Of a DNA stretch of 64,000 bases, positions 24,623 to 37,738 are shown piece by piece. The position numbers and the translations under genes are program-made. The stretch spans positions 33,163 through 97,162 of the forward strand of contig JALRMH010000078.1 in the NCBI GenBank assembly GCA_026119935.1, read 5' to 3'. Each line of letters starts with the position of its first letter. The first letter of the stretch is position 1. The notes beneath the pieces were generated by a model. It did no database searches and was not told where the DNA came from. It was given only the letters and a program-made list of their open reading frames with translations. Source of the DNA: Endothia cerciana. Lineage: Eukaryota > Ascomycota > Sordariomycetes > Diaporthales > Cryphonectriaceae.

Positions 24623-25613
24623 GCTCGAGGCCCAGAGCCGCGTAGCATCGCTGACAAAGCGCACTCCGTATAGGCCTAAACCATCATGGCCTCAGGAGTG
24701 CTGAGGTAATCCCGTCTGCCCGACAACAAAACAACCCGTTTCAAGCAGGTCTTGTGATGCCGCCCTCCCATGCCACTTGCCCGTCGACGACCGGCGGGTG
24801 AGGCCCCGCTGGCGTGTGCTCTTCGTCTGGGGCTGCCCAGGTGAGTAACACCTGAATGTGAACTCGAGGATCAAGGTAGCAGGGCGGCTCTGGATATATA
24901 TGGCCGTAGGGACGTACATAGTATGGTTGTTTTGGGGGGGGGGGGGTGGAGGACGTTGAGGTACAGTGTCGGATCCTGGCGTGGCATAGGCGGGAGGGCC
25001 CGTCTCTGTGCTAAGTGCTGTGCTTCGTGTTGAAGTCATGAGCAGCAGTGGATGTCGCGATGATCGACATGGCTAAAATAGGTCTGGATGTCCGAATCTT
25101 GCATTGCTCGGAACACTGTCGGCGGTAGAGATCGTATTATGGGCTCCGCAGCATGTGCAATAGTACGGAGTAATTCATGCTGATCCGTCCCACGAGGGTT
25201 CATCACCCTGGCGCCCTGGGTTCCCAGACCCACGGGCCGCCCTTACATACATGGTAGTACGATGGGTACACAGCTGTGGCTTGCGTGCGGTCCACCATCC
25301 TCATTGCTTGCCGTACGTGGCTGCAAAGGTCCCATTGGCCCACTGGAGCCCGCTCTGAACCTAGTAAGATGTAATTACTTGTTTCAAAAATGTCACGGAC
25401 GGGCGCTTGAGCCTCGCATCTGCTTCCACGGTACCATAGTACAAAGCATCACCCCAGCATCAGCATCCCCCCCACTGCTAAACGCCTCCTAGTCAGCTAC
25501 CATGTACGTCCGTACAGCTTGCTGCACCGGCATCTGACAGCACTATCCCATAAGCGCGGTTCCCTTCTCTTTCTGGGGATCGTGAGACGGAGCATGCGAG
25601 GCAAGGGGGTTTT

Positions 25614-25640
25614 GCCATGCCATGCCATGCCATGCCATGC
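25614..25640. repeat. (CCATG)n pentanucleotide repeat
   Basis: Five to six tandem CCATG units. The unit contains the palindrome CATG, so each copy is partly self-complementary. Confidence 0.9.
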
Positions 25641-27386
25641 TATACCACGCTACGCCTGGCACAAGCGTCCACGCCTTGACGGACCGGACTCGTGCCGTCA
25701 GGCGGAATACGAAGTCGACGCGGGCTCCAAGATGAGCCGACTGTCCAGACTTCTGGATGCCCCTGCCTGCACCCCAGAAGTTGTCGCCGCCAGCGACTGT
25801 GGCGCAGTGGGAACAGGATGGCCTCCGCCCGGAGTGGTGGTACCATAGGGTATCGCCGGCGTCACGCTCTCGTTCCAGCCTACTGCACTGCCCTGCATGC
25901 ATATCGTCGGTCGACCTCACGTGGATACCCAAGCTGGGGCCTAGTGGTCACTCTGCCAATAACGGTGCCTCTGACTGCCCCTGGCTGCCGAATAGGGTCC
26001 CAAACTCCTCAGCCCGTATACGGACGGCGCCCACGCCCCAGCTCGAGAGGACTGACAGGCATGGGAAATCACCACAGTATCCCCCCCCCCCCCCGACTCA
26101 CATGGCTCTCCATCGCCCCGGGCCGGCCTCCTCTGGCCTTGGCCTGGGCCTCTCGAGATCCTAGGTGGGCACAGAATAGGTGAATGGGGTCACCGGCTTG
26201 GGGTCTCGACTGGTCTCAAATCTGCGACCTGCTCGACGCGCCGCGTGTTCCAGTTCCCGGCCATCCGACCGCCTTCTGACAATGCCATGCCCCCTGCCAC
26301 ACCCCAGCAACCCCTGCCAACCACCTCGGCAATTCCTTGGCAAATAGTCTATCCTCCTTAAGCTCAAAGGGCCCTGCCCGCCTCTGATGCAATCTCGGGT
26401 CTCCTCGTCCTCGCCGTCAGGCTCTGCTACCTACCTGCCTACCTTTTGACCCTGTTTCCTTCACCTGTGCAAACACACATCAAGTAATCATCGTGATCCG
26501 GAGTGCCTCGTCACGGCAGGTCTGCTTCACAACCCCCCCCCCCCCTGCTTCAGGCGTTGCGTTCGGATCTCACAGTCTGGTATCGAGTCCTCCTGTGGCA
26601 CAGCATCCAGGCACAGCTCGGACACGCCCAAGGACACCCATGGCTTTCTTGCCGCCGCTATTCTAGCTCTCCCTCGAACCCCAGATGCAACCGCCACGAT
26701 CCCGCTTCGCGCCTATGCGCCCCCTACCCGCGTCGTCTAGCTAGGTACTCAGACAAGGAGATCCTCGATGGTCCCATCTTGACACACAGACTCTCCACAG
26801 GCTGTCAAGCGGACGACCCACTCGTCACAACACTCTGCTCCGAACAGCACCCATGTCCATCTCGACGATGTACGTCGCATAACCTACGCCTTCGTCGTCG
26901 TCTGATATGGTCGTGTGTTTTGGGTCCTTGTTCCCAATCTTCCTTCCCTCAACATCGTTCCATACGCCGTTCTCTTTCGCTCTTCACACTTAGCTCCCTG
27001 TTTCTTGCCGTCCTTACCGTTCACCTTATGGTGTTGTAATCTGCGCGATCGACCTTGCTAGAGTCTTGGCGAACCTAAAGTCTTACCTCCTCCCGTTCCT
27101 GGACGGGTTTCCTACCTTTCTTCCTCTCTCTCTCTTTTCTCTGTTGTGCGAACCGCAATACTTTTTCTACACCAGTCCTTCCCGGAAACACCACCGACAT
27201 CTCGGAGACGGTGACAGCAAGGCAGGGCCCACACTACGATCTTTGAACTTAGGACTTTCGAACAACGCTCCACCGCCGGCCGGATCTTAATTGACTACTG
27301 AACAGCACCTCGGTGACGTGGCTGCTGTTAATCACCCGCGGGAAGACTTGAGCCAAGCACGGCGGGATACCATTCGGCCCGAAGTT

Positions 27387-28408
27387 ATGATGTTCTTCCG
27401 GGCTGGGTTGATGGCGATGCTCGCCGTGGGGGCGCGAGCAGGAGGGGTGGCGGATTTGGTGGCGGAGGGCGCGCTCACTGGAAGATCCTCGCGATCACTC
27501 GAGTCGAGGATGGCGATTTCCGCTGCCAAACGCGTGGTCCTGAGCAGGCAGGCTGCGCCCGCTGTAGTGAGCACAAACAGCACGGCCAACACGACAGCGT
27601 GGGATACTGAGGTGAACGCTGCGTGCCAGACAGCCCTGTCGAAGCTGACGGAGGCGACCAACCCGTCGGGAACCTGCACGTGCTACAACCTGCCGGCGTT
27701 GAACACACAGACCGGCGCTTTCGAGGCCGACCTTCGACTGTACCAGGTCAGCGTGGCGAGGGACGAGTTCGCAGGCATCCCGGCGGACCAAGTCCAGGTG
27801 TCCCTAAGCTACAGCGGCGCCAGCGTCAGCCCTGTCAGCGCATCCACAGCACAGTCGATGATCACCACACGACAAAACTCCAACCTGAAGCTGCTGCAGA
27901 CGTACATGTTTGTCGGCCAGATCGACCAGAGCAAGATGGCTGCCGGTGAAATGACCATGTCAGTGCCCGCCTTGCCCCAGCGGTACCCGTCCATTCTCTT
28001 TCCTAAGCTAACCTTGACGTCAGGGCTGAGATCGAGGCCTACGTAATGCCTACGGTGACGCTGTCGGCTCAGAATGCCGCTGGGCAGACAGTCAGCACCA
28101 ACGTCTCGTCCAACGAGGCTGCGTTCGTGGCAGGTACCTTTTCCACCGAGGTAGTGTTGTCGACGACAGCTCAGGCGCAGATCGCCGTCAACGAGGTCGT
28201 TGCTGGGCTCGCCAATGGCACAGTGGCGTTCGTGCTGCCGGGTGTCAACCTCCTCATCTTCCCCGTGGGTCTCGTCGTCGCGAGTGTCTGGTTCGTCATC
28301 GGTTTCGCGGTCATCGCCTTTGGATTCTTCGAGCGGGTACAGTACCGCGAGACATACAGACGGAGGGCGGCGATGGCGACCAAGGGATCTGAGCTGAAGA
28401 GGATATAA
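27387..28408 (+). CDS. Unrecognised secreted or membrane-anchored protein, 326 residues
   Basis: Exon 1 is 27387-27982 and exon 2 is 28024-28408, around a 41-bp intron that has a GCTAAC branch site and a CAG acceptor; the join (PALPQR/AEIEAYVMP) keeps the frame. The start MMFFRAGLMAMLAVGARAGG looks like a signal peptide. The ectodomain has three close cysteines (AACQTAL...GTCTCYN), several N-glycosylation sequons (NSTANTTAW) and Ser/Thr/Val-rich beta-like sequence. A single C-terminal membrane helix (about residues 280-302) is followed by a short basic tail (FERVQYRETYRRR). I know this architecture from hypothetical proteins of filamentous fungi but cannot name a function. A cell-surface role is inferred. 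Confidence 0.75.
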
Positions 28409-30445
28409 TCAAGTAATGAAAAGGTTGGCTGAGGCATCTACTCTGAGAACCAGGAGCCTCTGGTAGGATGGACGGTGGAACGAGGCAGCCCTCGTTTGAT
28501 TTTCTTTCATTCCCTCGGCCTCTGTGAGGCAGGTCCTGCATCGGCAGTTTCTCAAAAAAAAAAAAAGAACAGAGGCGAAACACATGGCACAAGATTATAG
28601 CTACTGGACGCGATGTGAGTCCGGTGCCTCTCGTGCATCGTAATAAGGATAGACACAGATTCCCCATGAAGATATGACAGATTTACGGTCAAATCCGAAT
28701 CCCCCCTGCTATCATCATCGCGATCGTGCTGACCTGGGCTTCACTCGCCGCTATGTACATGCTTTCATTGCGAGAGTGATATTTTTCTCCTGTCCTTTCT
28801 GTTCAAGTCAGCCATGCTTGTGATGAGATCGATGGGTCGTCATCGGTGAGGTGATGAGGTTCTGGCAGGGGCCCGAGTTCGGTCAGCGGTTAGATACTTA
28901 ACAGCCTCTAGTGCTGGCGAGTATGGGCTCCTGTGAGCCTCGCTGGCTGGATTCCTTGCAGGTTTGCAATTGGCCAATCAAGCACCTCTAGAGGACCAGG
29001 GGCTTGGGAAGGGGGGTTGTTAACCTGCTGAAACCCGGGAGCCACCAGCATAATGCGAGCTCCCCAGACACGCCACACGACCAAAGTTGAAGCACAAGTC
29101 TACCAGGATGGGAATGTGCAGCTCACTACGCGGAGAGGCACCGCCTCCAAGGACGAAAAAGATCAACTATACGCCTTACTGTCTAAATAAGTGGAACGGG
29201 CAACAAAGTCCTTCACAGCAGTCTAGCTATCCTAGTTCAGGCCTCGCTGTCACTGATGGTGCTGCCGAAGTCGGCGCATGTTGGACGTCTTAGGTATTGA
29301 TATTAATTCAACCTGGGGCATAGTTCAGATGATATACCCTGCGAGGTGTCCACTTATCCGCGTCTTGACCCGTTGCCTTCAGACAGTACCCACCCTGCGG
29401 CTTGCCTCATCTGCGTTATGAATCTCGAGACCGAGACGCCGGGGTCTACGATCTCGTCGACACATAGGGCCGTTTGCTATTCTTTTTTTTTCTTTTTCTT
29501 TTCTTTTTTCCCCTTTCTGGGGTAGGGGGTGTCCCCTTTGCTCCCCATTTCTCTTCCCTTTCTTTGTTGGGCCTCCTTCTTCTCAGGCTGCTGCATTACC
29601 TGACTATGGGGTGGTACGCGACCTGGTCTTCCGCCGCTAGCTAGCATCAGCCTCGTTGATGACCTCAAGAGAAATCAGGCTTTGCTCAGGCATTGACGCT
29701 TGATGTGTTCATTGCTTCTGTCGAACCTACTTGCTAGAGAATGACGAGTTAGCATCATACGTGGCACTTCAGATTCATGCTGGCCTTCTGGTATCTCCAA
29801 TGAGAGGTCATCCTTACGGTGATCTGCGGTTCGGGCTCATCCCTGACCCCATTTTAGCAGCCCACGCATAAACCCGCCAACATCGTCTCAGAGAACCCAA
29901 CTCCTTGTAGGCGTAGTCGGCTGCCCATCTGTCTTAATGCCTCTCTGTGCATATTGGTAAGTCTGTAACTACTCTCGGTCCCTGGGCCCCTGATGAAATC
30001 GGCTGCCAGGCTTTCGGATGGGGCAATCGTATGTATGCCCCGCTAGTTATGGACCCATGCGGTCCCTGATCGTCTCCCGCCTCGTCTTCCGGGTTACAGT
30101 ATCTGGTGAATGTCGTTCTTAAATCCACAATGATACCTGATTATTTGGCTCGATCCTTCTGTACTCGGATGAACCACTCCCTTCAGTTGGTTCTGAAGCC
30201 AGTATTGATTAACCCAACTTGATCCACCGGGCTGGTCCAACGTCTTATCCCAGGGCTAGAAGAAGCAAGACATCGCCAGTTTGTTTCAAAAGCTCAGTCG
30301 GACATTTTCTTTTCCTTTCGGGCGCTCATCTTACAGCAGCTGTGGTGCAGGTAAAGGCCTGTCGGCTCGAGCTATCTAGAAGGAGGCGTTTCTTGTCCTG
30401 GCCGATCGACAGTACCTCGCGAGGTCACTCATACTAAACACAAAG
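28409..30445. other. Intergenic region with T-rich tract
   Basis: Two kb with no supportable gene. An A15-type run lies near 28553-28566 and a T-rich pyrimidine tract at 29481-29512. The right end should hold the promoter of the large gene at 30446. Confidence 0.5.
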
Positions 30446-33400
30446 ATGCCTGACGTCTCGACTCTGGTTCAGCAGATGAACCAGACCCTTCAGGATATTC
30501 ATGACACTATCACCTCGCTCGACACGAAGGGGCACGATGAGAAGCTCGAGGCTCTCGAGGCTCAGCGAGATAATACCTTCACCCAGCTCCAGGAGGTCTT
30601 CCAAAAGGAGTCCGACGAGCTCGGCCAGAGGCGCAAGTCTGAGCGGGATGACATTGCGGAGAAACGTCGAAAGGAAGACGAGGAGATAGCCGCCCGGCGG
30701 CAGAGGGAAGATAACGAGCTGCATGGCCGCGACCAGAAGGAGGATGCCGAGCGGGTGGCGAAACTTGAGGGCGACAAGAAGAGCGTGGAGGATGAGGCGG
30801 ATGCCAAGATAGAGGAGCTGGAAGATGAGGCAGGACGGATGCTGGACGAAGCCTCCAAGAAGCTCAGCAACTTGGAAGAGAAGAGGCGGGTGAGTGTTTG
30901 CTGCCCCTGTCTCCTGCAACACCGTCTACCATTGGAGCGGACCTTCTAACAGACGTAACATATAGGATATCAACCGCATGATCGATGATCATATGAAAGC
31001 GCCTTTGCCTCCCTTACTAACAAGGAGGAAGCGTCGGGCTATATCTCCACAAACTGGCCAAGGCGTCTCCGCAGAACGCATGAAGCCACAGCAGCAAGAC
31101 GAGGCGCTTCAGAAGGACGTCCTACCGAGGGCGGAAGCCGGTTCAGAATTGAGTAGCGCCCGGGAAGCAGAGGCATCGGATCCCGCCTCTAGCGAGGTCA
31201 AGGAAGCTGAACCTGAAGGCAGTCAGGCTCCGGAGCAAGGCTCTTGTCCAGCAGATGCTCAAGAGCAGCCGGAGGCTATCGATGATGGACCTAAGCAAAA
31301 GGAGCCTTGTCCAGAAAGTAATGGCGCCGGCGAAATGGACTCGGATTCAAAAAAGGATGTTTACGCGCCGAAAGACGATAACCTCGTTCCAAAGGAAGAC
31401 AAGTCCATACCGAAGGATGAGGTCTCTGTGCTGAAAGCGGACAACCCTGTTCTCAAGGACGATGGGTCCACAACGAAGGATGATAGCCCTGCCGTGAATC
31501 AAGCAGATACTTCCGACAACCGGTCGGCGGAGATGGATACTACTAAGCAGGAAGCATCGGAGCCCGCTGGTTCTGCACAGACACACGTGCCTTCACCGAA
31601 CGAGTATGCGCACCTGGACTCGAAAGAAGAACTCGATGCCGGTCAGGCGAGCATGCCCATATCTGTTGATGCGAAAGACAGAGCGACACCTTCAATAAAT
31701 GAGCACGAGACTAGCACACAGACCCAACATGACAGAGTACGCGACCACCAAATCCCTATTCCACAGGATCAAGAGATTCCAAAGCCCGCTGAGAAAAACG
31801 CGTTTAATGAGATCAACGACGTGAACGAAGGTCATGACAAAGACTATGAGGACACGCCAAATGCTGAGGTATCGGATCTGTCAAATCCGGAAAGCCCGGA
31901 GGCTCAATCTGAACATCAGGCGACTCAAGATCAGGGGGAAACACATGACCAAGAAGTGGCTCAGACGCAGCTTCATAGCGAAGACAAGGTTCCATCCACC
32001 CCCGAAGAATCTAGCAATACAGCCAAAGAAGCGGCCGCCAGTGAGACCAACCCATCGACGGACATCGTTAAGGGCGGCGCAGCTGAAGAATATCTCAAGA
32101 CGGCTGGACCCCATGCCGAGATACAGCAGGAGAACTATACGCCCTCTTCTCCAGAGCATGAGAGTCCTCTTGATATCGGAACCAGGCACAAAGAGCATGA
32201 CTATACGCCTCTCACGGCTGAAGACCCTGCGAGACTCGAACCTGGCGAAGAGATAACTCTAGATCAACCAAAACCTATCAATGAGATGCAGACTAGTGCT
32301 GAGCCTGTACCTGAGGTCCACGAAGAGCAAGGCAAGATTGAGGGCTCGGGTCATGATGTGGAAGACATTCCCGAACATGATCAGCAGAGCACCACCGGAA
32401 ATTCTGACAAGCCTAGGGAGGAACGAGGACGAGAGGATGGTGTGCTTGACACAGCAGAAACTGGCCTTGATCAACCTTCAGAACACGATCAAGACAAGCA
32501 GATTGAGGATTCTGAGGAGGTACTCGAGGGCTCGGGAAACAAACAGTCCCCTCCCGCGGAGGGAGGCGGTCAAGACTTCGGCAACCATCAAGTCGGAAAT
32601 GCTCTCGATCATTCTGGGGATGAGAGCCTTCTCGAAACCATGACCCATGGCGCCGATGGGGCATCGACAGGCACAGAGGATAGACTTGCTGAGCAAGAAC
32701 AGAAAGCAGAGTCAACCGTATCTGAGGAGGCTAAAGATGTTGGAGTCGACGACACGCTGGGGGATTCCACCAGAAGCCATGACATCCCTGATAAGATTCA
32801 CCACGACGCGAAGAAGGCCGGTATCAGCTCGAAATCTGCTAGCATAGATCATGGTTCTGATTCGTATCTGCATGACCAGGCGCCTGATGTAGATGCCAAC
32901 GGTGCTGGTGACGCTGACCACCACGGAGCATCAACGACTGCATCGCAAGATCATGATGACCCTAGAGAGGGCTATGAGAAATCAAGGTCCACACCACAAG
33001 ACCGAGAAATCAAGCCTGTGGAAGGTCCAAGCACCTCAGACAAGCTTGGCGCCGAGTCAGAGACACCTCATGCGGGCGACACCCAGGAGGCTGAGGCCGA
33101 CAACCCATCACAAGGCACGCAGGAGTCGCCTTCAAATGCGGCATCAAATTCTCCAAGCCTGATCTTGAATTCAACCTTGCAAGATAAGGACGCACCATCC
33201 ACTGCTGAGAGCGAAATGCGGGCCGAAGACAATTCTCCCCAGACGAGCGCGAGCTCCGCCCAAGATCAGCAAGAAGTTGAAACCCGTGATGGGGGCCAGG
33301 AAGACACCGGCATCGTGGAGCAAGCAAACAAGCCTGCCATCCACACCGACACCGCACACGATGAAGAGGATGAGGGCTTGTTTGCAGTGCCTCCCACGCC

Positions 33401-35885
33401 GCGCCGAGAGGCCGATCAGGAAATGTCCAGGGAGAATCCAGCTGTGGCCACACCCAAAGACACGCAAGATGAAGGTGAAGATGCAACAGGCAGTCCTCAG
33501 GACCCACATCCTGTTGAGGCAGAGTCACCTCATAGCGCGGCTCTTCGCGACGAAGTCCCTCAACATGATCATGGATCAAATATCGAGAAGGCACATATGT
33601 CTGAACCGCTGATCGAGAATCTGCATGCAGAAGACTCACAATCAAAACAGCATGCAGTCTTAGCCGAGGATCAGTCATTGTACACCGGCCATATCCCACA
33701 AGATAGCAGTGTGCATGATCCAGAGTCTACCAACTCCAGAGATCATAGCGCGGCCGGAAACCCTCAGTTCTCCGCAGCTCTTCATACACTGCACGGTCAG
33801 CAGGACTCGGACCCTACCGACAAATCGGCTGAGCAAAACTTTGAGAAGCCCGAGCATACCAATACCAATCCCGTGGTAATGCATGATTCGAATCCCCAAG
33901 AGCATGGTGCTAGCCGTGATGTCGGTTCTGAAGCTGAGCCGACCACATTCTCGATAGAAGCTCCTGGACCCGAGCAAAATGAAGGAAAATACGATCTAGA
34001 TATGTCTAGGAACGGGGGAAGCGATGGTCACACTGAGGTGGACGAGCCTTATTATGCAGGCGAAATCACTCCCACAGCAGGAACCTCTCACCGTCATCGG
34101 AAGTCTGAACAGATGGAGGAATCTATAAAGCTCGAGACGGACGAGCAACATGATTCAGAGTTGGCCGCTGAGAACATGTCATATTACAAGCCCGACAATC
34201 ATTATAGGCCTCTCCACGAGCATCCTTCGACCAGCCATCAGAGCATATCGAATGATGCTCAAGCGAACTACGATGGAGAGGGCCATGGACCCAGCCCTCT
34301 GGAACAGCATGAGATTGACGTTCGGACGACAGATACCGCCCACGGCATACATGGAACAGACGCTCAAGGCGCCACGAAAGAGCCGGTAGATTATAACGGC
34401 GCTGCTGAGGCAGCAGACCCGGCTGACAGCCCTGACCACGACGGCCACACAAAGGAAGAACATCAGGCGATAGAGACTCCCAATCACCGCGCTGGCTTCA
34501 GCCAAGAGCAACAACTCAATCGTGCCGACACACCTGGGCAGTTCGGGAAGGCATTGGGCCACTTGCCCGACGAAAGTGCGCATACGGTGCAAGGAACGGA
34601 TGCTCTCTTTGAGGATGACGATGACGATGATTTGGAAGATTCCGCCTATGGTGAAGTAGTCATCAATCCCACAGAGAGGATTGTGTACCAAACAAATGGA
34701 GACGAAAGCAACGTGGCACTAGGCGGCAATTATTCCTCTCTCAGTGTAGGCCATGACTCTATGGGATCTCAAGGTAGCTTGGGCCATAGATCAAGGGGGT
34801 CTATCGGGAGCCTTGCGAGTACACGCGAGACAACTCCTGTCCGCCCCTCAGACGGATCCTACCTTGGAGGACACAGCATTGTTCGGGCAGATTGGGCGGC
34901 AGACCAAGAAGATGAGTTACGTTCGCCGGTTCGATCGACATCCACAGCCCATGATACCCCTGATAACAGTCGCTTCGCGCTGCGACACACTCCCATGAAC
35001 GGAGCTGAGCTCGCTGGACTGAGTGGCCTGTCTGAGAGTCGGTGGAATCCAGAGCGGTCACAGACACCGCCGTCAGCCACGAGGCGAACGGCGCACAGTC
35101 CGTTTTCAACTCATCATACATCACTTTCTGTGACCGAGCAGGACGACAGGAATCTCTTGTGGATGCAACAGACGCCAGAGCGTCCTAGCGATCGGGAAAG
35201 CAACCCGGACTTTATTGTCCCCCGCGATGTGACCAACACGCCATGGCACGCCCGCAATGATTCCGTGCCCGTGTCTTTACACAGCCAGACCACATTGTCC
35301 TCTGGTCAATCATCTCCAGTCCACTCATCGTTGGCGGCAGATAAGCACGAACCGGTCATCCGCGACAGCTGGCCTGCTCCAGCTCCGGGTTTTCAGCAAT
35401 ACCTGTCCAGCTGGGGCGGCCGTCCGCGGGGCGACAGCTCTCTCAGCAACAATAGTGAATATGACCCCTTCAAGCACGACTCGAATGGTGGCAGTCATGG
35501 CAACGGTAACAAGAGTTCGGTTTACAATCCCTCCCAACAACGCACTCGCGCCGAGTCTTCCGTCAGCGCAACCCCGAGCCACATGAGTACTAGCAGTAGT
35601 CCCAACCGGGGCAGCAATCTTTTTCAGCGGATGCGCAATGTCTTCGAGGGTAATGCCAACAGCACTGATGCTGTCTCCGGCAACCCTGGACGAGTGCGGC
35701 CTGTCTCAGGGATGTTCCAACCCGTCAGTCCACAACGGGGCTCATTTCAGAAATCACAAACGTATGGCGGACTTGAAGACGATCAGCATAGGCCTTCTTA
35801 CGAGGCGAACAATGCCAATGATGAACGAAGCCCCTTTTTGCGCAGCAGCGCCCTACCCTCTACCGGAGATGGGGCCATGAAATGA
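30446..35885 (+). CDS. Large acidic, mostly disordered protein with N-terminal coiled coil, 1,787 residues
   Basis: Exon 1 (30446-30889) and exon 2 (30966-35885) join in phase 0 across a 76-bp intron (GTGAGT...TATAG). Residues about 1-150 are a charged heptad-type coiled coil, with ERDDIAEKRRKEDEEIAARR as its core. A short basic patch (LLTRRKRR) comes next. About 1,250 residues rich in Glu, Asp, His, Gln, Ser and Pro follow. Around residues 280-325 sit about six degenerate 7-8-residue repeats of the type VPKDDxS. A poly-Asp stretch (DDDDDDLEDSAYGEVV, near residue 1365) begins a more conserved-looking C-terminal part, with Ser-rich basic sequence, SNLFQRMRNVFEGN near 1700 and a final SPFLRSSALPSTG. 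No enzyme domain, signal peptide or membrane helix is seen. A scaffold or structural role is inferred only. Confidence 0.85.
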
Positions 35886-37166
35886 ACAGGTCTGGATCCT
35901 GGCGATATTGGAGAGACGAGATGCAGGTTGGGAAGTACAAGTAACATGGCACACATATGCACTGCGGCACTGAGGGATTCTGGAAACATCAGGGTGGTCT
36001 AGCTTGTAGACTTACCTGTGGAGAATGCTGATGATGCGCAATTAGACCGCAAGGTGCACGTGACAGAGGGAAGCGGAATTCTCACAGTATGCGGTCAATT
36101 CTAAGGTAGACCCAGATTCGCGTTTTTGGCTGGCCTGGCTTTGGGTTGAAGGATGGAGAGAGCGGATTAGAACAGGTGGTGACCTCGTTGAGACAAGGAG
36201 ATGAGAGTAGAAGGTGAACAACCTACGTGCTTTTAAAGAATGAAGAAACAAGGGCAAGCATTCCCGATATCATGCACTCTAAACCTCCAGCACCCTGGAG
36301 CATAATTAGTTATCGTATTGTAGTGTCTCAAGGGCAAACTGGACCGCACAAGAGTGTATGGTGGCCAGACCTTAGCGAGTCAGGCGTAGAAGCTGATACT
36401 GGATGAAAGCAAAGCAGTTGCCGTACCGACCTCTACCCATTGGAAGTGGAACAAGATATGGAGCTCCGGATGTAGAATGGGTATTGAAGTAAAATAGCTA
36501 GTGCTCAGGTGAGAATGCATTAATTAGCCAACGTTACCCTATAGAAGGCTGGGGGAAGGGTTCCTATCTTCACACTGAGAGCAGGCACTGTTACTCTACC
36601 AGGATTGGTCCGGAAGACAGCAGATGACTGTCGGCATGCTTTTTACAACAGATGCTCCCGGAAGTTTCATCCAGCATTCTTACACTTCGATATAGGTGTA
36701 TTGGAACACCGCGGGATCCATTGTTGCTATCCTGATAGTTTTATTATTCCACTATCCAATATGCATTATTCATACATAGCTTATTACCATGATCTCTGTA
36801 ATGAGGGGAGTGTTGTGAATTTTGTTTTCTCAGAGCTGCAGAAATATTTGATAATGCGGTTAAGTAGGGTAAGTTGCATATATTTTGTAGGTCTATTATG
36901 ACTTATGTAGCGCCAAGTTCTCAGCATCATTTCCAGCTATTCAATCACCGCCCAGGAAGAAGCTGTCCGCCATTTTCTAACCTCTGAGTCCAGAGGGTTA
37001 CTGTGAATCTAATGCTCTAACCTTGACAACCCCACGTTATGAACAAACGTTGACAGCCTTCCATCAAAACAAATCATGTCCAAGCGACCAAACAATCCCT
37101 GAAAGTCGGCCTAGGGTGAAATCAATTCACGAACAAACCCTGAAACTTTCAATAAACGAGGAGAAG
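35886..37166. other. Intergenic region
   Basis: No gene is supported. The stretch 36600-36950 is markedly AT-rich. The last bases are the 5' flank of the small gene at 37167; its frame stays open upstream to 37023 but without the family-like start. Confidence 0.5.
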
Positions 37167-37628
37167 ATGTGTTTCACCTACACCCATAAGCGCTACCAGT
37201 GCGGCCACACCAAAGGCCCTTACAGCGAAGACCTGCTCGAGCCTTGCAACCGGTTTATACGAGCCACCATCTCGCAGACAAAGGGTGAGACCAAGGGAGA
37301 GGGCGGCTCCGACAGCAGCTCGGAGGACACAGTCACCACCCCCGGCACTCCCTGCACCACTATCCAGAACTTCGGTCTGGACTATCCCCTTCAGCGCCGC
37401 CAGAAGTGCACTCCCTGCGCCCAGCTCTGGCTGAAGGCTATGAATAAGGAGTGGGAAGCCAGGACAAAGGATTGTTGGGATATGGTCCGGGAGCACTACC
37501 ACAATGCGGCTAAGGAGCAGAGGAACTCAGCTCTCAAGAAGGCTTGGGAGGGAGAATACGAGTGGTTTGAGAAGTACCAGGGCCGGGTGCTCATCCCCGG
37601 AGTGTTTGCTGTCATGTGCCAGCTCTGA
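37167..37628 (+). CDS. Small Cys/His-containing hypothetical protein, 153 residues
   Basis: The chosen start is the ATG at 37167 (MCFTYTHKRYQCGHTKG), because many small fungal proteins begin with this Cys/His-bearing pattern, where a Met-Cys is followed by a Tyr/Phe-x-C-G-H element. The frame runs back to 37023 with low-complexity sequence that I take as 5' UTR. Further cysteines occur at EPCNRF, GTPCTT, QKCTPCAQLW and KDCWDM. These could bind a metal, but no named zinc finger fits. The middle (residues about 35-65) is Lys/Gly/Ser-rich linker; the C-terminal half is helical and Trp/Lys/Glu-rich (ALKKAWEGEYEWFEKYQG). There is no signal peptide. Function unknown. Confidence 0.65.
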   Translation: MCFTYTHKRYQCGHTKGPYSEDLLEPCNRFIRATISQTKGETKGEGGSDSSSEDTVTTPGTPCTTIQNFGLDYPLQRRQKCTPCAQLWLKAMNKEWEARTKDCWDMVREHYHNAAKEQRNSALKKAWEGEYEWFEKYQGRVLIPGVFAVMCQL

Positions 37629-37685
37629 GCAGCTAGTGAGGAAGCTCAACGGTGTCTGTTGAAGAAGATCACTAGTGAACTTCAG

Positions 37686-37717
<32 letters not shown>

Positions 37718-37738
37718 TGTGTGTGTGTGTGTGTGTGA
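37686..37738. repeat. Compound (CT)n(GT)n microsatellite
   Basis: About 13 CT units pass directly into about 11 GT units, some 60 bp after the stop of the small gene and so probably in its 3' UTR. Confidence 0.95.

Larger units (their letters stand above)
23563..27386. other. Long gene-free region with scattered simple repeats
   Basis: About 3.8 kb without a recognisable gene. It contains a C10 run near 23790, the ATTT, CAAG and CCATG repeats listed separately, a G11 run near 24935 and C runs near 26080 and 26530. The final 400-600 bases are pyrimidine-rich, which in ascomycetes often marks promoter and 5' untranslated sequence, here of the gene at 27387. Confidence 0.5.

Noticed and set aside
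37023..37166. Upstream extension of the small Cys-containing protein
   Set aside because: The added 48 residues are low in information, and the MCFTYTH start fits small fungal proteins better.
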